Below, piece after piece: positions 51,727-60,871 of a stretch of DNA of 64,000 nt; the stretch's first letter is position 1, and each line of letters starts with the position of its first letter. Both the position numbers and the translations under genes were made by a program. The DNA lies in the NCBI RefSeq assembly GCF_009857475.1, contig NZ_WWCJ01000017.1, forward strand, positions 49,214 through 113,213, given 5' to 3'. The notes under the pieces were generated by a model, which saw nothing but the letters and a program-made list of their open reading frames with translations, was not told the origin of the DNA and did no database searches. Source of the stretch: Pseudoduganella guangdongensis. GTDB taxonomy: Bacteria > Pseudomonadota > Gammaproteobacteria > Burkholderiales > Burkholderiaceae_D.

Positions 51727-53273
51727 ACTCGACGTACATTGTAAAAGAACGTGACACTCTCACGAAAATTGCTGGAAAATTTGGTTTGACAGTTCCTCAA
51801 CTGGTCGCGGCCAACGGGATCAAAAACCCGGAACTCATCAGAAAAGACCAGATACTCGTAATCCCGCCGAAGAAACAACGGCCTATACCGGCCTTGGCTC
51901 TCGCGGCGCAGGCAGAAGATCAGCCAGAAAAAACCCTATCCGTTCAAGTGAAGTGTGCCGCTGGACGGCCAATCTCAAATCTCAAACTTGCGGTTGAGTT
52001 AGGGTGTGAACGGATAGAGTATTCGACGGATTCGAATGGCGAAATCCCGACAGTGGCGATTGGTGACGCTACCAAAGAGGTGCAGATCTTTGCGGAAAAA
52101 AGCTCCGGTGGTTGGAAGAAAATATCGACTGTTGCCGTTAGTAATGAAGAAACTACAGTCACGCTTCGAAGTCCGAAGACCGAGGTGACTTCGAAAACCG
52201 CGATCCACGAGGGCCCGGTGCAGACTACCAAAACTGATAAGCCAGCGCCAACGCAGCCGGGAACCGTTGAAGATAAGCGGAGTGCCCAAGGAAATCCAGT
52301 TCAAGTAGTGGCATTGGAATGTCCTAACAAAGACAATCTTAGGCTTGACGCAAATTTTAAATACAGAGAAATCATCCTCGCTGCAAGTAAACGTTCCGGA
52401 ATTTGCCCACAGGCAATTGCCGCGATTATGAATGCGGAAGCTGCAACGATTCGTACAGTTGAAAAAGTACCCGTTATAGATCGGAAAACCAAAACGCAAA
52501 AAATTGGCAAGGATGGCAAGCCAAAATTCATCACGAAAGATAGATCGAATGGGGAGTGGGATGCGAACTCAGCTTCACCGAACTCATCGGCACGCGGCAT
52601 GACGCAATTCGTAGATGGAAGCTGGATTGACCAAGCCACCATCTCCGGTACATATCTCAATGCCCGGGCAGTTAAGGAAGGATGGATAACAGAGACCACA
52701 CTAACCCAGAAAATCGGGAAGAAGGTAAAGACAAAAAGTGTGAAGGCATTTAGACTTGCGAACGGTAATTTGGTAACTGGAAGCGCAAAGCGGACACTCG
52801 CACAGACACTTAACACAAGAGAATATTTTCGAGACAGAGCTGTCGCTAAGGATTCAAATTTACAAAGTTTAATGGATCTGCGGTTCCAACCTGACTTTGC
52901 CATTCAAACGGCAGTAGATTACGGAGTCCAGAATCTGGCCGGGCTGGCAGAAAGGGGGATACGAACCTCCCATCTTTCCGATGCAGAGAAGGCAAAAATG
53001 ATCTATCTCACCCACCATCTTGGTCTAGATGACGCCATTGCGTTTATCAAAAGAAGGATGACGGCCGCTCGTGCGGAAGAACTACTTATTGCGCAACTAA
53101 AGGAGGACGGGGCTAAAAAGGCTGCAGAAAAGCTAGGTGGAGACTATCTCGCGGCCCACCGCGAATGGCTGCAGCGATACGTCGATTCTCGGATACAACT
53201 CAACGAGAAAATGTGCAATGCTGCTGCGTACGTTGCCCCTCGAGACTTAGTTGCAATTACCGATTCGCTCTGA
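51723..53273 (+). CDS. T6SS effector: LysM plus muramidase-like domain
   Basis: Predicted peptidoglycan-degrading effector, 516 aa, no signal peptide. An N-terminal LysM (YIVKERDTLTKIAGKFGLTV, to about 48) is followed by a beta-rich region (70-150) and a lysozyme-like domain (about 208-500) with a likely catalytic Glu239 (AAIMNAEAAT) and a downstream SPNSSARGMTQFVDGSWID segment (285-303) like lytic transglycosylases. A Lys-rich insertion lies between (250-275). Its ATG overlaps the vgrG2 stop, and a signal-peptide gene follows as candidate immunity. Base composition is visibly richer in AT than the T6SS core. Confidence 0.8.
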   Translation: MNSTYIVKERDTLTKIAGKFGLTVPQLVAANGIKNPELIRKDQILVIPPKKQRPIPALALAAQAEDQPEKTLSVQVKCAAGRPISNLKLAVELGCERIEYSTDSNGEIPTVAIGDATKEVQIFAEKSSGGWKKISTVAVSNEETTVTLRSPKTEVTSKTAIHEGPVQTTKTDKPAPTQPGTVEDKRSAQGNPVQVVALECPNKDNLRLDANFKYREIILAASKRSGICPQAIAAIMNAEAATIRTVEKVPVIDRKTKTQKIGKDGKPKFITKDRSNGEWDANSASPNSSARGMTQFVDGSWIDQATISGTYLNARAVKEGWITETTLTQKIGKKVKTKSVKAFRLANGNLVTGSAKRTLAQTLNTREYFRDRAVAKDSNLQSLMDLRFQPDFAIQTAVDYGVQNLAGLAERGIRTSHLSDAEKAKMIYLTHHLGLDDAIAFIKRRMTAARAEELLIAQLKEDGAKKAAEKLGGDYLAAHREWLQRYVDSRIQLNEKMCNAAAYVAPRDLVAITDSL

Positions 53274-53301
53274 ATAAAAATTACCGCTTGGGTTAAAAAT
53301 T

Positions 53302-53862
53302 ATGTTCAAATTAAATCTATTTAGCCTTCTCCTATTGGCATCAATCGGAAATTCTTCTCATGCACGAGCTCTGACGGATGAGCAGATTAGGGCTATAAGC
53401 TATACTTATCCGACAACATTTGGTGACTTGAAGTTTTACGATGCAAATGATCGCCTCGACATCATGGCGGCCCGGATTGAATTGAATTCCAAGTCAATTC
53501 TGCTTCCGACGTCTACACGCGACGGTTGGGGAAATACTTTAAGTCTAATGCCGATGGACGGGGAGGTACCAAATGCCATAGATAGTTCCCCAAAAAAGAG
53601 TAAGAATATTGGTCGCCCAATGACAAAGCGCCTCATCGTCGCGGAAGCACGAGACGGTAATTGCATCCGCCAATTCCTTATTCTTGACTTTACGCTCAAC
53701 AAGCCATTCATCAGTGAGAGATTTGGTGACAACCCCGAGATGAAATTATGCCTTAAGCTCAAAAATGCGAAATGGGGAGTTAAAGAATCACGTATTACGC
53801 TCGGAGATGGCGTTTACATTTACAGAACGGGCTCGGAAATTATTCCACCAGAGGAGCAGTAA
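53302..53862 (+). CDS. Putative periplasmic immunity protein for the muramidase effector
   Basis: 186-aa protein with a signal peptide (about residues 1-22, ending SSHA) and an unrecognised mature domain with two cysteines (DGNCIRQ, MKLCLKLK). Its place 28 bases after a predicted cell-wall toxin, its export, and a decayed duplicate at 54038 fit an immunity role; no family name is known to me. Confidence 0.65.
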   Translation: MFKLNLFSLLLLASIGNSSHARALTDEQIRAISYTYPTTFGDLKFYDANDRLDIMAARIELNSKSILLPTSTRDGWGNTLSLMPMDGEVPNAIDSSPKKSKNIGRPMTKRLIVAEARDGNCIRQFLILDFTLNKPFISERFGDNPEMKLCLKLKNAKWGVKESRITLGDGVYIYRTGSEIIPPEEQ

Positions 53863-54037
53863 TTTCGAAGCGAATTTCGATGAGCAGAGATGCATTTTAG
53901 ACGCGATCTTACCGGAGGACTGTAGAAGAGAGCGGGACAACATTTGCCGCCCTTACACCACTCGCCGTAGCGTAGCATGCCACTGTAACACGTCCTTCCA
54001 CATGGTACTTTGCTGATAACTTGGAAGAAGACTTCGA
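53863..54037. other. AT-balanced spacer with no recognised feature
   Basis: Between the immunity gene and its degraded copy I see no coding frame with similarity to neighbours, no clear promoter, and no mobile element end. It may hold the eroded 5' half of the copy. Confidence 0.4.
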
Positions 54038-54370
54038 GGCAATGCGCTAAGTTTTATCCCAATGGATAATTACTCGTTGGCAGCAATCGATAGATTTCCT
54101 AGAAATAAGAAAATGATCGGCCGACGTATAACTAAACGTCTTGTTGTGGCAGAGGCGCGGGATGGCAATTGCATCCGGCAGTTCGTAATCATTGATTTTA
54201 CGCTTCATAAGCCATTTGTATGCGAACGGTTTGGCTACAACCCTGAGATGAAATCATGCTTGACGTTCAAAGGTGCCAAATGGGGCGCTAAGAAGTCGCG
54301 TATTACTTTAGGAGATGGGGCTTACACCTATGAGACCGGAGGCGAAGTCTTTCCACTATATGAGCGATGA
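54038..54370 (+). pseudogene. 5'-truncated copy of the putative muramidase immunity gene
   Basis: The DNA reads GNALSFIPMDNYSLAAIDRF and continues through KRLVVAEARDGNCIRQFVII and KSRITLGDGAYTYETGGEVF, matching the C-terminal two thirds of the 53302 protein (GNTLSLMPMDGEVPNAID; KRLIVAEARDGNCIRQFLIL; ESRITLGDGVYIYRTGSEII). No signal peptide or N-terminal part remains; an ATG at 54062 would give only 102 residues in the cytoplasm. A decayed duplicate is the simplest reading. Confidence 0.8.
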
Positions 54371-54518
54371 ATTCCCGCAAGAGGAATTGAAGCTGATGCG
54401 TTTACAGTTCATCGCACTGATTGCCGCCTCTGGTTGCAAATGCGATCTTTGCATGCCGTGGGGGGCGAATGTGGTTTCTCTTGTGCCCATGTAGGATTTT
54501 GTAGCATGCAAAATAATT

Positions 54519-55025
54519 ATGCTTGAACGATATATGCCGAGGACTATTGTACTCTCGCTGGTTATCTGCTCTAGCCTGGCCTTAAGCGCGTGCAAAGACG
54601 ACGATGCAAAGCCGCCCCAGTCCGAAGACGCAGCTGCGCTAGGCGCGATAATCAGCATCGAATTCCCCATAAAATCCGCGCGCTGGGATGTTTTCGGCAC
54701 ACCTGAATACAGCGGTGGCGTGCCTGGACCGACCGATTACATTACCTTGATGGCCGAGCTTGAGCCAGCGGACAACTGGTTTGCCTCCCTCAAAGAGCCG
54801 ACCGGAACAACGGCGGTAGTTCCAGAGGCAGCGCGCCCTTGGCTCACCAGCTCCTTCCGTGGGCTCATGGAGAAGAGCCGCAATTCAAACGTCGACCTCT
54901 CCAGCCATGCCGATTGCCGTAAATACGCGACGACGGTCAAAAAGTCCGGCAGGCCTGTGCAAGGCTTCGTCTGCAATGACGACGGCAAGCTGTTGATGTA
55001 CCTGACCCTCTCGTCCGAAAACTGA
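54519..55025 (+). CDS. Small lipoprotein of unknown function
   Basis: 168-aa predicted lipoprotein: signal peptide and lipobox LSAC (Cys about residue 25), then an acidic linker (KDDDAKPPQSEDAA) and a small domain with two cysteines (ADCRKYAT, GFVCNDDG). Not recognised. It may be immunity for a periplasmic toxin or cargo of the same cassette; location is the only support. An alternative ATG (MPRTIVLSL) five codons later is possible. Confidence 0.6.
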   Translation: MLERYMPRTIVLSLVICSSLALSACKDDDAKPPQSEDAAALGAIISIEFPIKSARWDVFGTPEYSGGVPGPTDYITLMAELEPADNWFASLKEPTGTTAVVPEAARPWLTSSFRGLMEKSRNSNVDLSSHADCRKYATTVKKSGRPVQGFVCNDDGKLLMYLTLSSEN

Positions 55026-55029
55026 GCTC

Positions 55030-56232
55030 ATGTTCCTGCAAGACTTCCGCAAGATCTTAGCTTTGACGGCATTGCTGGTATCAAGCACAGCATACGCGAA
55101 AGTGCTGTACGTGTTCGACAATCCACGCCTGATCGCGGTCAACAAAACTGAAGGATTGACCGGCTATTATGGCGCAGAGCATCGGGTCGCGCATTTTTCG
55201 TGCAGCTTCTTTTTTTACGAGAGTGGTCAGAGCAACGACGTTTCCTTTCCCATTACTTCGTTCACAAAGCGCGGCGAGCGCGTTCCCGGCCGTGTCTTCT
55301 CGAAGGGCAAGGGGTGGATAGTCCAGACAGACGAACAACATGACGGATGTGGCGGCGCCGTGGGAGACTTCCGCAAAGGCCCCGACGATGATCATCCGGC
55401 GCGCTTTGCCTCGGTCGAGTACATCCCGGCGTTGGGTATTCGACGGGTAGTGGATACCGGTGCCGTGGTCGTTGCGCTTAAAACCCGGGGCCTTCGGACT
55501 TATGTGCGGTATGTTCATCCTGCGACTGGTCGCGTTACAACGAGCTGGATTGAAACCGGCAAGCTGGAAAACCCATTCTCTTCTCAGCCGGATGCGCTCT
55601 CGCGACAGGTGAAGTACACGGTGCATCCTGTTACAAGGTTCAACGGTCGGCGCCTGGGGAAAAACGTTTCAATCGAGTCGGTACAGCTGGTTTCCGGGCC
55701 GGGATTAAGCAGCACCAGCATCCAGGCCATTAATGCCAAGCTAAGAGATGTGGTGAAGGGCTTCCGCATCTATGCTGCCGAATGCCAGCAAGGTGCCCAG
55801 GGACACCCGTGGGGGTATGAGTCCAAGTTGGGTAAAGTCGTCATATCCAAACGCTACGTCAGCGTGGTCTTCGAACGGGACACGGTGTGTGGAGGAACTC
55901 CCGATTTTGAGAGGGATGCCTTCGTGTTCGCCAAAGCGAGTGGAAAGTTCATTTCTCCAACTCGACTCTTGAAGGAGGTTTTTCCTCGGGAGGAGTTCCG
56001 TGCGGGCATATCATCCTACAAAGATCTGATCCATGTGAACGACAATCTGGCGGAAGCCCTGATTAGCGACAACGCCGACGTCCTGGGTGATTGCGACGGA
56101 ACGTGTGATTACGACATCAGAAACAAGTCGTACCGAATCTGGATGGAAGACGGCCAGATCGTCCTTTTCCCGGAGTTTTCGCAAGCTTCGTACATCAATC
56201 AACAGGAATACTTCATCAAGGTCGCTCGATGA
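55030..56232 (+). CDS. Exported protein of unknown function, 400 aa
   Basis: Signal peptide at residues 1-23 (ending AYAK) and a mature part with several cysteines (AHFSCSFFFYE, HDGCGGAVGD, AECQQGAQG, GDCDGTCDYD) suggesting disulfides in the periplasm. No membrane helix or known motif seen. It begins 4 bases after the lipoprotein gene and is probably co-transcribed. Function unknown. Confidence 0.6.
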   Translation: MFLQDFRKILALTALLVSSTAYAKVLYVFDNPRLIAVNKTEGLTGYYGAEHRVAHFSCSFFFYESGQSNDVSFPITSFTKRGERVPGRVFSKGKGWIVQTDEQHDGCGGAVGDFRKGPDDDHPARFASVEYIPALGIRRVVDTGAVVVALKTRGLRTYVRYVHPATGRVTTSWIETGKLENPFSSQPDALSRQVKYTVHPVTRFNGRRLGKNVSIESVQLVSGPGLSSTSIQAINAKLRDVVKGFRIYAAECQQGAQGHPWGYESKLGKVVISKRYVSVVFERDTVCGGTPDFERDAFVFAKASGKFISPTRLLKEVFPREEFRAGISSYKDLIHVNDNLAEALISDNADVLGDCDGTCDYDIRNKSYRIWMEDGQIVLFPEFSQASYINQQEYFIKVAR

Positions 56233-56290
56233 ACGAATCCCCATTCCACCAAATCCTCTAGTGAACCGATAACTACATGAGGTCAATTAA

Positions 56291-56926
56291 TTGTTAGCCC
56301 GGACGTTTCTCTGTGCCGTGATTGCGTCCCTCGCGCCGGTCATGGCTTGGGCAGGCAACCGGCACTGCGTTGGCGAGACACCTGAATCGCTAAGCGTTTC
56401 GGCCAAAGGCACGCGGACGGCAATCGTTTGCCTGGCCGGTCGTCCGGTAGAGATGCGCTACAACGCGTTGCGCCGTACGATTGCGGTCAAGCGCGAGGGT
56501 AAGCAAGCCGTCATCGCGAGGATCGAAAAGGGGTACACGCCGGAGTTGATTGGCAGCGTAGATTACATTCGGTTCCTGCCGTCCGAACTGCAACCGTATG
56601 CATCGCGCGGCATCGTGCTGCTGAATATCGCGGAGCGCACGACCAGCGGCGATGGCCGTGGGCAGTGTGGCTCGGGCGAAGAGATATTTGTGGTGACCGT
56701 AGACGTTTCGCGAGCACCTGCGAGGCGGCTTGGGAAGGTGTTGATCCATAGCTGCCGCGAGCCGGTCATCCTGCTCAACACAGACGGGCACGCGAGCGAC
56801 TACACCAGCTTTTCCGTGCGAGACGGAAAGCTGGCGATGAAATTCATGGTCCTGCACGAGCATGAAGGCGACCCGACAGCTGTGCTGTCAGACGATTTTC
56901 GCAGCCTTCAGTTCGTCGGCGATTAA
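56291..56926 (+). CDS. Exported protein of unknown function, 211 aa
   Basis: Starts at TTG 56291 with GAGGT about 7 bases upstream. Signal peptide of about 22 residues (ending AWAG), then a mature domain with four cysteines (RHCVGET, IVCLAG, RGQCGSG, IHSCREP). Like the two genes before it, it looks like a small periplasmic protein in the vgrG2 cassette. Its TAA overlaps the mmsB stop within TTAA on the other strand. Confidence 0.6.
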   Translation: MLARTFLCAVIASLAPVMAWAGNRHCVGETPESLSVSAKGTRTAIVCLAGRPVEMRYNALRRTIAVKREGKQAVIARIEKGYTPELIGSVDYIRFLPSELQPYASRGIVLLNIAERTTSGDGRGQCGSGEEIFVVTVDVSRAPARRLGKVLIHSCREPVILLNTDGHASDYTSFSVRDGKLAMKFMVLHEHEGDPTAVLSDDFRSLQFVGD

Positions 56927-57810
56927 TCGGCCCTGTACAAGTATTTGATGCTGGAAAAGTCCAGCTGTCCCCTGCCCTGTTGCTGGTGTAGCTGGTACAG
57001 CTGCCGCGCGAGCGCGCCCAGTGGCGTCGCGGCGCCCACACCCAGTGCCGCCTGCTGCGCCAGGCCGAGGTCTTTGAGCATCAGGTCCGAGCCGAAGCCA
57101 CCGGTGTAGCCGCGCGATGCGGGCGCCGACTCCATCACGCCGGGCCAGGGGTTGTACAGTTCCAGCGCCCAGTTGCGGCCGGAGCTGCGGGACATGATGT
57201 CCGATAGCACCTGCGGGTCAAGGCCGTGGGCGACTCCCAGGTTCAGGGCCTCGGCAGTGCCTGCCATCAGCACGCCTAGCAGCATGTTGTTGCAGATTTT
57301 GGCGACCTGGCCTGCCCCGCTGCCGCCTGCGTGGAAGATGCTCTTACCCATGGCGGCCAACACCGGGCGCGCGCGCTCAAGCGCTTCCCCCTCGCCACCA
57401 ACGATGAAGGTCAGCGTGCCGGCTGCAGCGCCGCCGGTACCGCCGGAGACCGGCGCATCCAGCATCGCCAGGCCGCGCGCGGCTGCAGCGGCCGCAATCT
57501 CTTTCGATGCTTCGGGCGCGATGGTGCTGCAGTCAACCAGCAAGGCATCGCCACGCGCGGCCTCCAGCACGCCGCCAGAGCCCAGGTACAGATCACGCAC
57601 GTGCTGGCTGGCAGGTAGCATCGAGATGACCACGTCCGCACCTTGCACGGCATCGGCCGCGTTCCCCGCCGCGCGCGCACCCTCTTCTGCCAGTGCGCGC
57701 ACGGCAGGTAACGAGATGTCGTAGACCGATACCTTGAATCCTGCGCGCACCAGGTTGCGGGCCATCGGTGCGCCCATATTGCCTAAGCCGATGAATGCGA
57801 TGTTCGTCAT
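56923..57810 (-). CDS. mmsB: 3-Hydroxyisobutyrate dehydrogenase
   Basis: Oxidises 3-hydroxyisobutyrate to methylmalonate semialdehyde with NAD+ in valine degradation. 295 aa, with the Rossmann start IAFIGLGNMGAPMARNLVRA, the substrate motif DAPVSGGTGGAAAGTLTFIV and the catalytic Lys segment GAGQVAKICNNMLLG. It ends the five-gene valine operon, overlapping the hydrolase gene by 4 bases. Confidence 0.95.
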   Translation of the reverse strand: MTNIAFIGLGNMGAPMARNLVRAGFKVSVYDISLPAVRALAEEGARAAGNAADAVQGADVVISMLPASQHVRDLYLGSGGVLEAARGDALLVDCSTIAPEASKEIAAAAAARGLAMLDAPVSGGTGGAAAGTLTFIVGGEGEALERARPVLAAMGKSIFHAGGSGAGQVAKICNNMLLGVLMAGTAEALNLGVAHGLDPQVLSDIMSRSSGRNWALELYNPWPGVMESAPASRGYTGGFGSDLMLKDLGLAQQAALGVGAATPLGALARQLYQLHQQQGRGQLDFSSIKYLYRAD

Positions 57811-58931
57811 TGCGTCTCCATTTTCTTATCCAGGTCTGAAAGCGGGTGCTGCTGCCATGGCGCTGTGAAGCAATGTGCCACCGCGCCGGCGATATCGCGC
57901 TCGGTCGCGGCCTGCCATTGCGGCGCGTTGTCTTTGTCGATCAACAGCGCGCGCACGCCTTCCGAAAAGTCGGGGTAGGCGCAGCAATGCAGGGCGACGG
58001 CGAGCTCCATGCGGAAAACGTCCGCCAGGCTGAGGTGGCGGGCGCGCTGCTGCAATTCCCAGCCCAGCGCGGCTGAGAATGGGGAGCCTGCAGCCAGGGT
58101 TCTGGCTGCGCGTTGCAGCCAGGGTGCGTCGCCGGCGTAGGCGCCGATTGCCGCCACGACGTCTGGCAGCGAGCGCGACGCGGTCATGGCCTGGATCGCG
58201 TCGAAATGTGCACGCACTTCGGAAGCAAGCAAGGCATTAATGTCGAAGGTGGCCGCGAACTGGCGCAGGACGCGGTTTGCCGCTTGTTCGCCATTTCCGC
58301 GCCAATCTGCCTGGCATAGGGCCTCGATGACGTTCTGGCGCTCTAGCTGCGCGATGAAGTAGTCGCCCAGGCCGGTGAACAGCGCGTCGGCGGCGTTGAG
58401 CGGCGCGCCGGTCAGGGCCAGGAACAAGCCGCTGCGGCCCGGCATGCGTGGCAGAAACCAGCTGCCGCCCACGTCCGGGAACAGGCCGATGGAAATTTCC
58501 GGCATGGCGATGCGGGTGGTTTCCGTGACGATCCTGTGACCCGCGCCGGCCATCAGGCCAAGCCCGCCGCCCATCACGATGCCGCCGCCCCACACGACCA
58601 GCGGCTTGCTGTAGGTGTGGATGCGGTAGTCCAGGCGGTATTCTTCGCTGAAGAAGGCCTGCGCGGCGGGGTTGGGGAATGCCTTGGGCTCGGCCAGGAT
58701 CGCGTCGCGCAGGCTGCGTACGTCACCGCCCGCACAGAAGGCCTTGTCGGTGCTGGAGTGCAGGAAAACGCAGGCGATCTGCGGGTCTTGCTCCCAGCGT
58801 ACCAGCGCCTTGTCCAGCTGACGGATCATGTCCAGCGTCAGTGCGTGCAGCGATTTTGGCGCATCCAGGGTCGCGATGGCGACGCGCTTGCCGTGTGGAG
58901 CCTCGCGCTCTTCGATATTCAGTTCAAGCAT
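57807..58931 (-). CDS. 3-Hydroxyisobutyryl-CoA hydrolase
   Basis: Crotonase-fold hydrolase that releases 3-hydroxyisobutyrate from its CoA ester, 374 aa from MLELNIEEREAPHGKR. Family segments: FCAGGDVRSL, WGGGIVMGGGLGLM, MPEISIGLFPDVGGSWFLPR. It is longer than enoyl-CoA hydratases, as usual. It overlaps the hydratase gene by 8 bases. Confidence 0.93.
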   Translation of the reverse strand: MLELNIEEREAPHGKRVAIATLDAPKSLHALTLDMIRQLDKALVRWEQDPQIACVFLHSSTDKAFCAGGDVRSLRDAILAEPKAFPNPAAQAFFSEEYRLDYRIHTYSKPLVVWGGGIVMGGGLGLMAGAGHRIVTETTRIAMPEISIGLFPDVGGSWFLPRMPGRSGLFLALTGAPLNAADALFTGLGDYFIAQLERQNVIEALCQADWRGNGEQAANRVLRQFAATFDINALLASEVRAHFDAIQAMTASRSLPDVVAAIGAYAGDAPWLQRAARTLAAGSPFSAALGWELQQRARHLSLADVFRMELAVALHCCAYPDFSEGVRALLIDKDNAPQWQAATERDIAGAVAHCFTAPWQQHPLSDLDKKMETQ

Positions 58932-59709
58932 TGCGCCAGCTCGCTTCACGTTTTTCGAGGAAGGCTTGCACGCCCTCCTTCTGGTCATTGGTATCGAACA
59001 GGCTCACGAAACGCTCGCGCTCCAGCGGCAGGTTGTGCTGGGTCGGCAGGGTGCGGCCGGCCTGGATCAGGGATTTGCAGGCGGAGACACTGCTTGGGCT
59101 CTGGCGCGCCACTTTGGCGGCCAGGGCCAGCGCAACGGTGAGCGCCTGCCCGGTCGGCACTACTTCCTCCACCAGGCCAATGGATAAAGCCTGCGCCGCG
59201 CTGACGCGCTCCCCGCACAGGATCATGCGCTTGGCCCATCCCTCGCCGACCAGGCGCGCCAGGTTCTGCGTGCCGCCGGCGCAAGGCAGCAGGCCGACCG
59301 AGGCTTCCGGCAACGCCAGCTGCGCATGTTCTTCCGCAATCCGGATGTCGCAGGCCAGCGCGCATTCCAGCCCGCCACCCATGGCGTAGCCGTTGATGGC
59401 GGCGATGGTCACGCCACGGAATGCGGCCAGCGCCTCGAAGGCCTCGCCGAAACGCTGCGCCATGCGGCGCGCGGTGGATTTGTCGCCGTCGGCGAACAGC
59501 TTCAGGTCGGCGCCGGCGGAGAAGAATTTCGGGCCGTCGCCGGTGATCACCAGCGCGTAGATGTCGCGTTCGTGCTGCAGATCTTCAACCAACTCGCGCA
59601 GGGCGGTCAGGCTTTCCTCGGTCCAGGTATGGGCGGGCGGGTTTTGCAAGGTCACCAGCACGGTATGCTGTTGGCGTTCGACGGACAGGTTGGTGTAGCT
59701 TGTTTTCAT
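58924..59709 (-). CDS. Enoyl-CoA hydratase (probably methacrylyl-CoA hydratase)
   Basis: Hydrates methacrylyl-CoA to 3-hydroxyisobutyryl-CoA in this context. 261 aa with the crotonase signature FFSAGADLKLFADGDK, the oxyanion-hole segment INGYAMGGGLECALACDI, and LPEASVGLLPCAGGTQNLAR, where the usual catalytic Glu positions are present. Substrate is inferred from the operon. Confidence 0.9.
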   Translation of the reverse strand: MKTSYTNLSVERQQHTVLVTLQNPPAHTWTEESLTALRELVEDLQHERDIYALVITGDGPKFFSAGADLKLFADGDKSTARRMAQRFGEAFEALAAFRGVTIAAINGYAMGGGLECALACDIRIAEEHAQLALPEASVGLLPCAGGTQNLARLVGEGWAKRMILCGERVSAAQALSIGLVEEVVPTGQALTVALALAAKVARQSPSSVSACKSLIQAGRTLPTQHNLPLERERFVSLFDTNDQKEGVQAFLEKREASWRNA

Positions 59710-60866
59710 GTCAAAGTCTCCGTGGCGCCGTCACGCAGGATTGCCCTGGCGATGATGAGGCGCATGATTTCATTGGTACCTTCAAGGATCTGGTGTACCC
59801 GCGTGTCGCGCACGTGGCGCTCCAGCGGGTACTCGCGGATGTAGCCGTAGCCGCCATGCAGTTGCAAGGCGTCGTTGGCGACGGTAAAACCGGCATCGGT
59901 GGCGAAGCGCTTGGCCATGGCGCAATAGGCGCTGGCGTCCGGGCTTTCGGTGTCCAGCTTCCAGGCGGCCAGGCGCACCATTTGCCGCGCCGCCACCAGC
60001 TCGGTCAGCATGTCGGCCAGCTTGAACTGCAAGGCCTGGAACTGGGCCAGCTCGCGCCCGAACTGCACCCGTTCTTTCAGGTGGAACTGGGCGCGGTTGA
60101 GGGCTGCCTGCGCGGTGCCGATGGAACAGGTGGCAATGTTGATCCGCCCACCGTCCAAGCCCTTCATGGCGATGGCAAAGCCCTGCCCTTCGTCGCCCAG
60201 CCGGTTCGCTGCGGGCACGCGCACGCTGTCGAAGTTGATCGCGCAGGTGGGCTGGCTGTTCCAGCCCATCTTTTCTTCCAGCTTGCCGAAGCTGACGCCA
60301 GGCGTATCGGCCGGTATCGCGAAGGCCGATATCCCCTCTGGACCCGGGCCGCCGGTACGCGCCATCACCACCAGCATGTCGGTGCGGCTGCCGCCCGAAA
60401 TGAAGGCCTTGCTGCCTGTGACAACATACGTATCGCCATCGCGTTCGGCACGCGTGCGCAGGGAGGCCGCGTCGGAGCCGGCATTGGGCTCCGTCAGGCA
60501 GTAGCTGGCCAACTTGGCACCGGATGCCAGCGCCGGCACCCACTGTTCGCAGAATGACTCCTGCCCCCAGCGCGCGATCATCCACGTTGCCATATTGTGG
60601 ATGGTGAGGTAGGCGGTGGTCGATGTGCAGCCTGCAGCCAGCTCTTCGAAAATCACCGCCGCGTCCAGGCGCGTCAGGCCAAGGCCGCCCCAGCGCGGCG
60701 GCGTGTACAGGCCGCAGAAGCCCAGCTCTCCGGCCTTGGCAATGGCCTCGACGCTGAAATAGGCATCGGCATCCCAGCGCGCGGCGTTCGGCTCCAGCTC
60801 GCCCTGCGCGAAGGCGCGCGCGGCTTGCTGGAACTCGCGCTGTTCGTCGTTGAGCGAGAATTCCAT
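59706..60866 (-). CDS. Acyl-CoA dehydrogenase (probably isobutyryl-CoA dehydrogenase)
   Basis: FAD enzyme of 386 aa that introduces the double bond into isobutyryl-CoA. Typical segments: MEFSLNDEQREFQQAARAFA, SYCLTEPNAGSDAASLRTRA, FISGGSRTDM, and the C-terminal LHGGYGYIREYPLERHVRDT with RVHQILEGTNEIM. The Glu in the EGTN motif is the likely catalytic base. The gene starts 5 bases after mmsA. Confidence 0.92.
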   Translation of the reverse strand: MEFSLNDEQREFQQAARAFAQGELEPNAARWDADAYFSVEAIAKAGELGFCGLYTPPRWGGLGLTRLDAAVIFEELAAGCTSTTAYLTIHNMATWMIARWGQESFCEQWVPALASGAKLASYCLTEPNAGSDAASLRTRAERDGDTYVVTGSKAFISGGSRTDMLVVMARTGGPGPEGISAFAIPADTPGVSFGKLEEKMGWNSQPTCAINFDSVRVPAANRLGDEGQGFAIAMKGLDGGRINIATCSIGTAQAALNRAQFHLKERVQFGRELAQFQALQFKLADMLTELVAARQMVRLAAWKLDTESPDASAYCAMAKRFATDAGFTVANDALQLHGGYGYIREYPLERHVRDTRVHQILEGTNEIMRLIIARAILRDGATETLT

Positions 60867-60871
60867 GGCCG

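Noticed and set aside
54062..54370. Separate 102-aa gene
   Set aside because: Homology to the upstream immunity gene extends before its ATG and the signal peptide is missing, so it is called a pseudogene.
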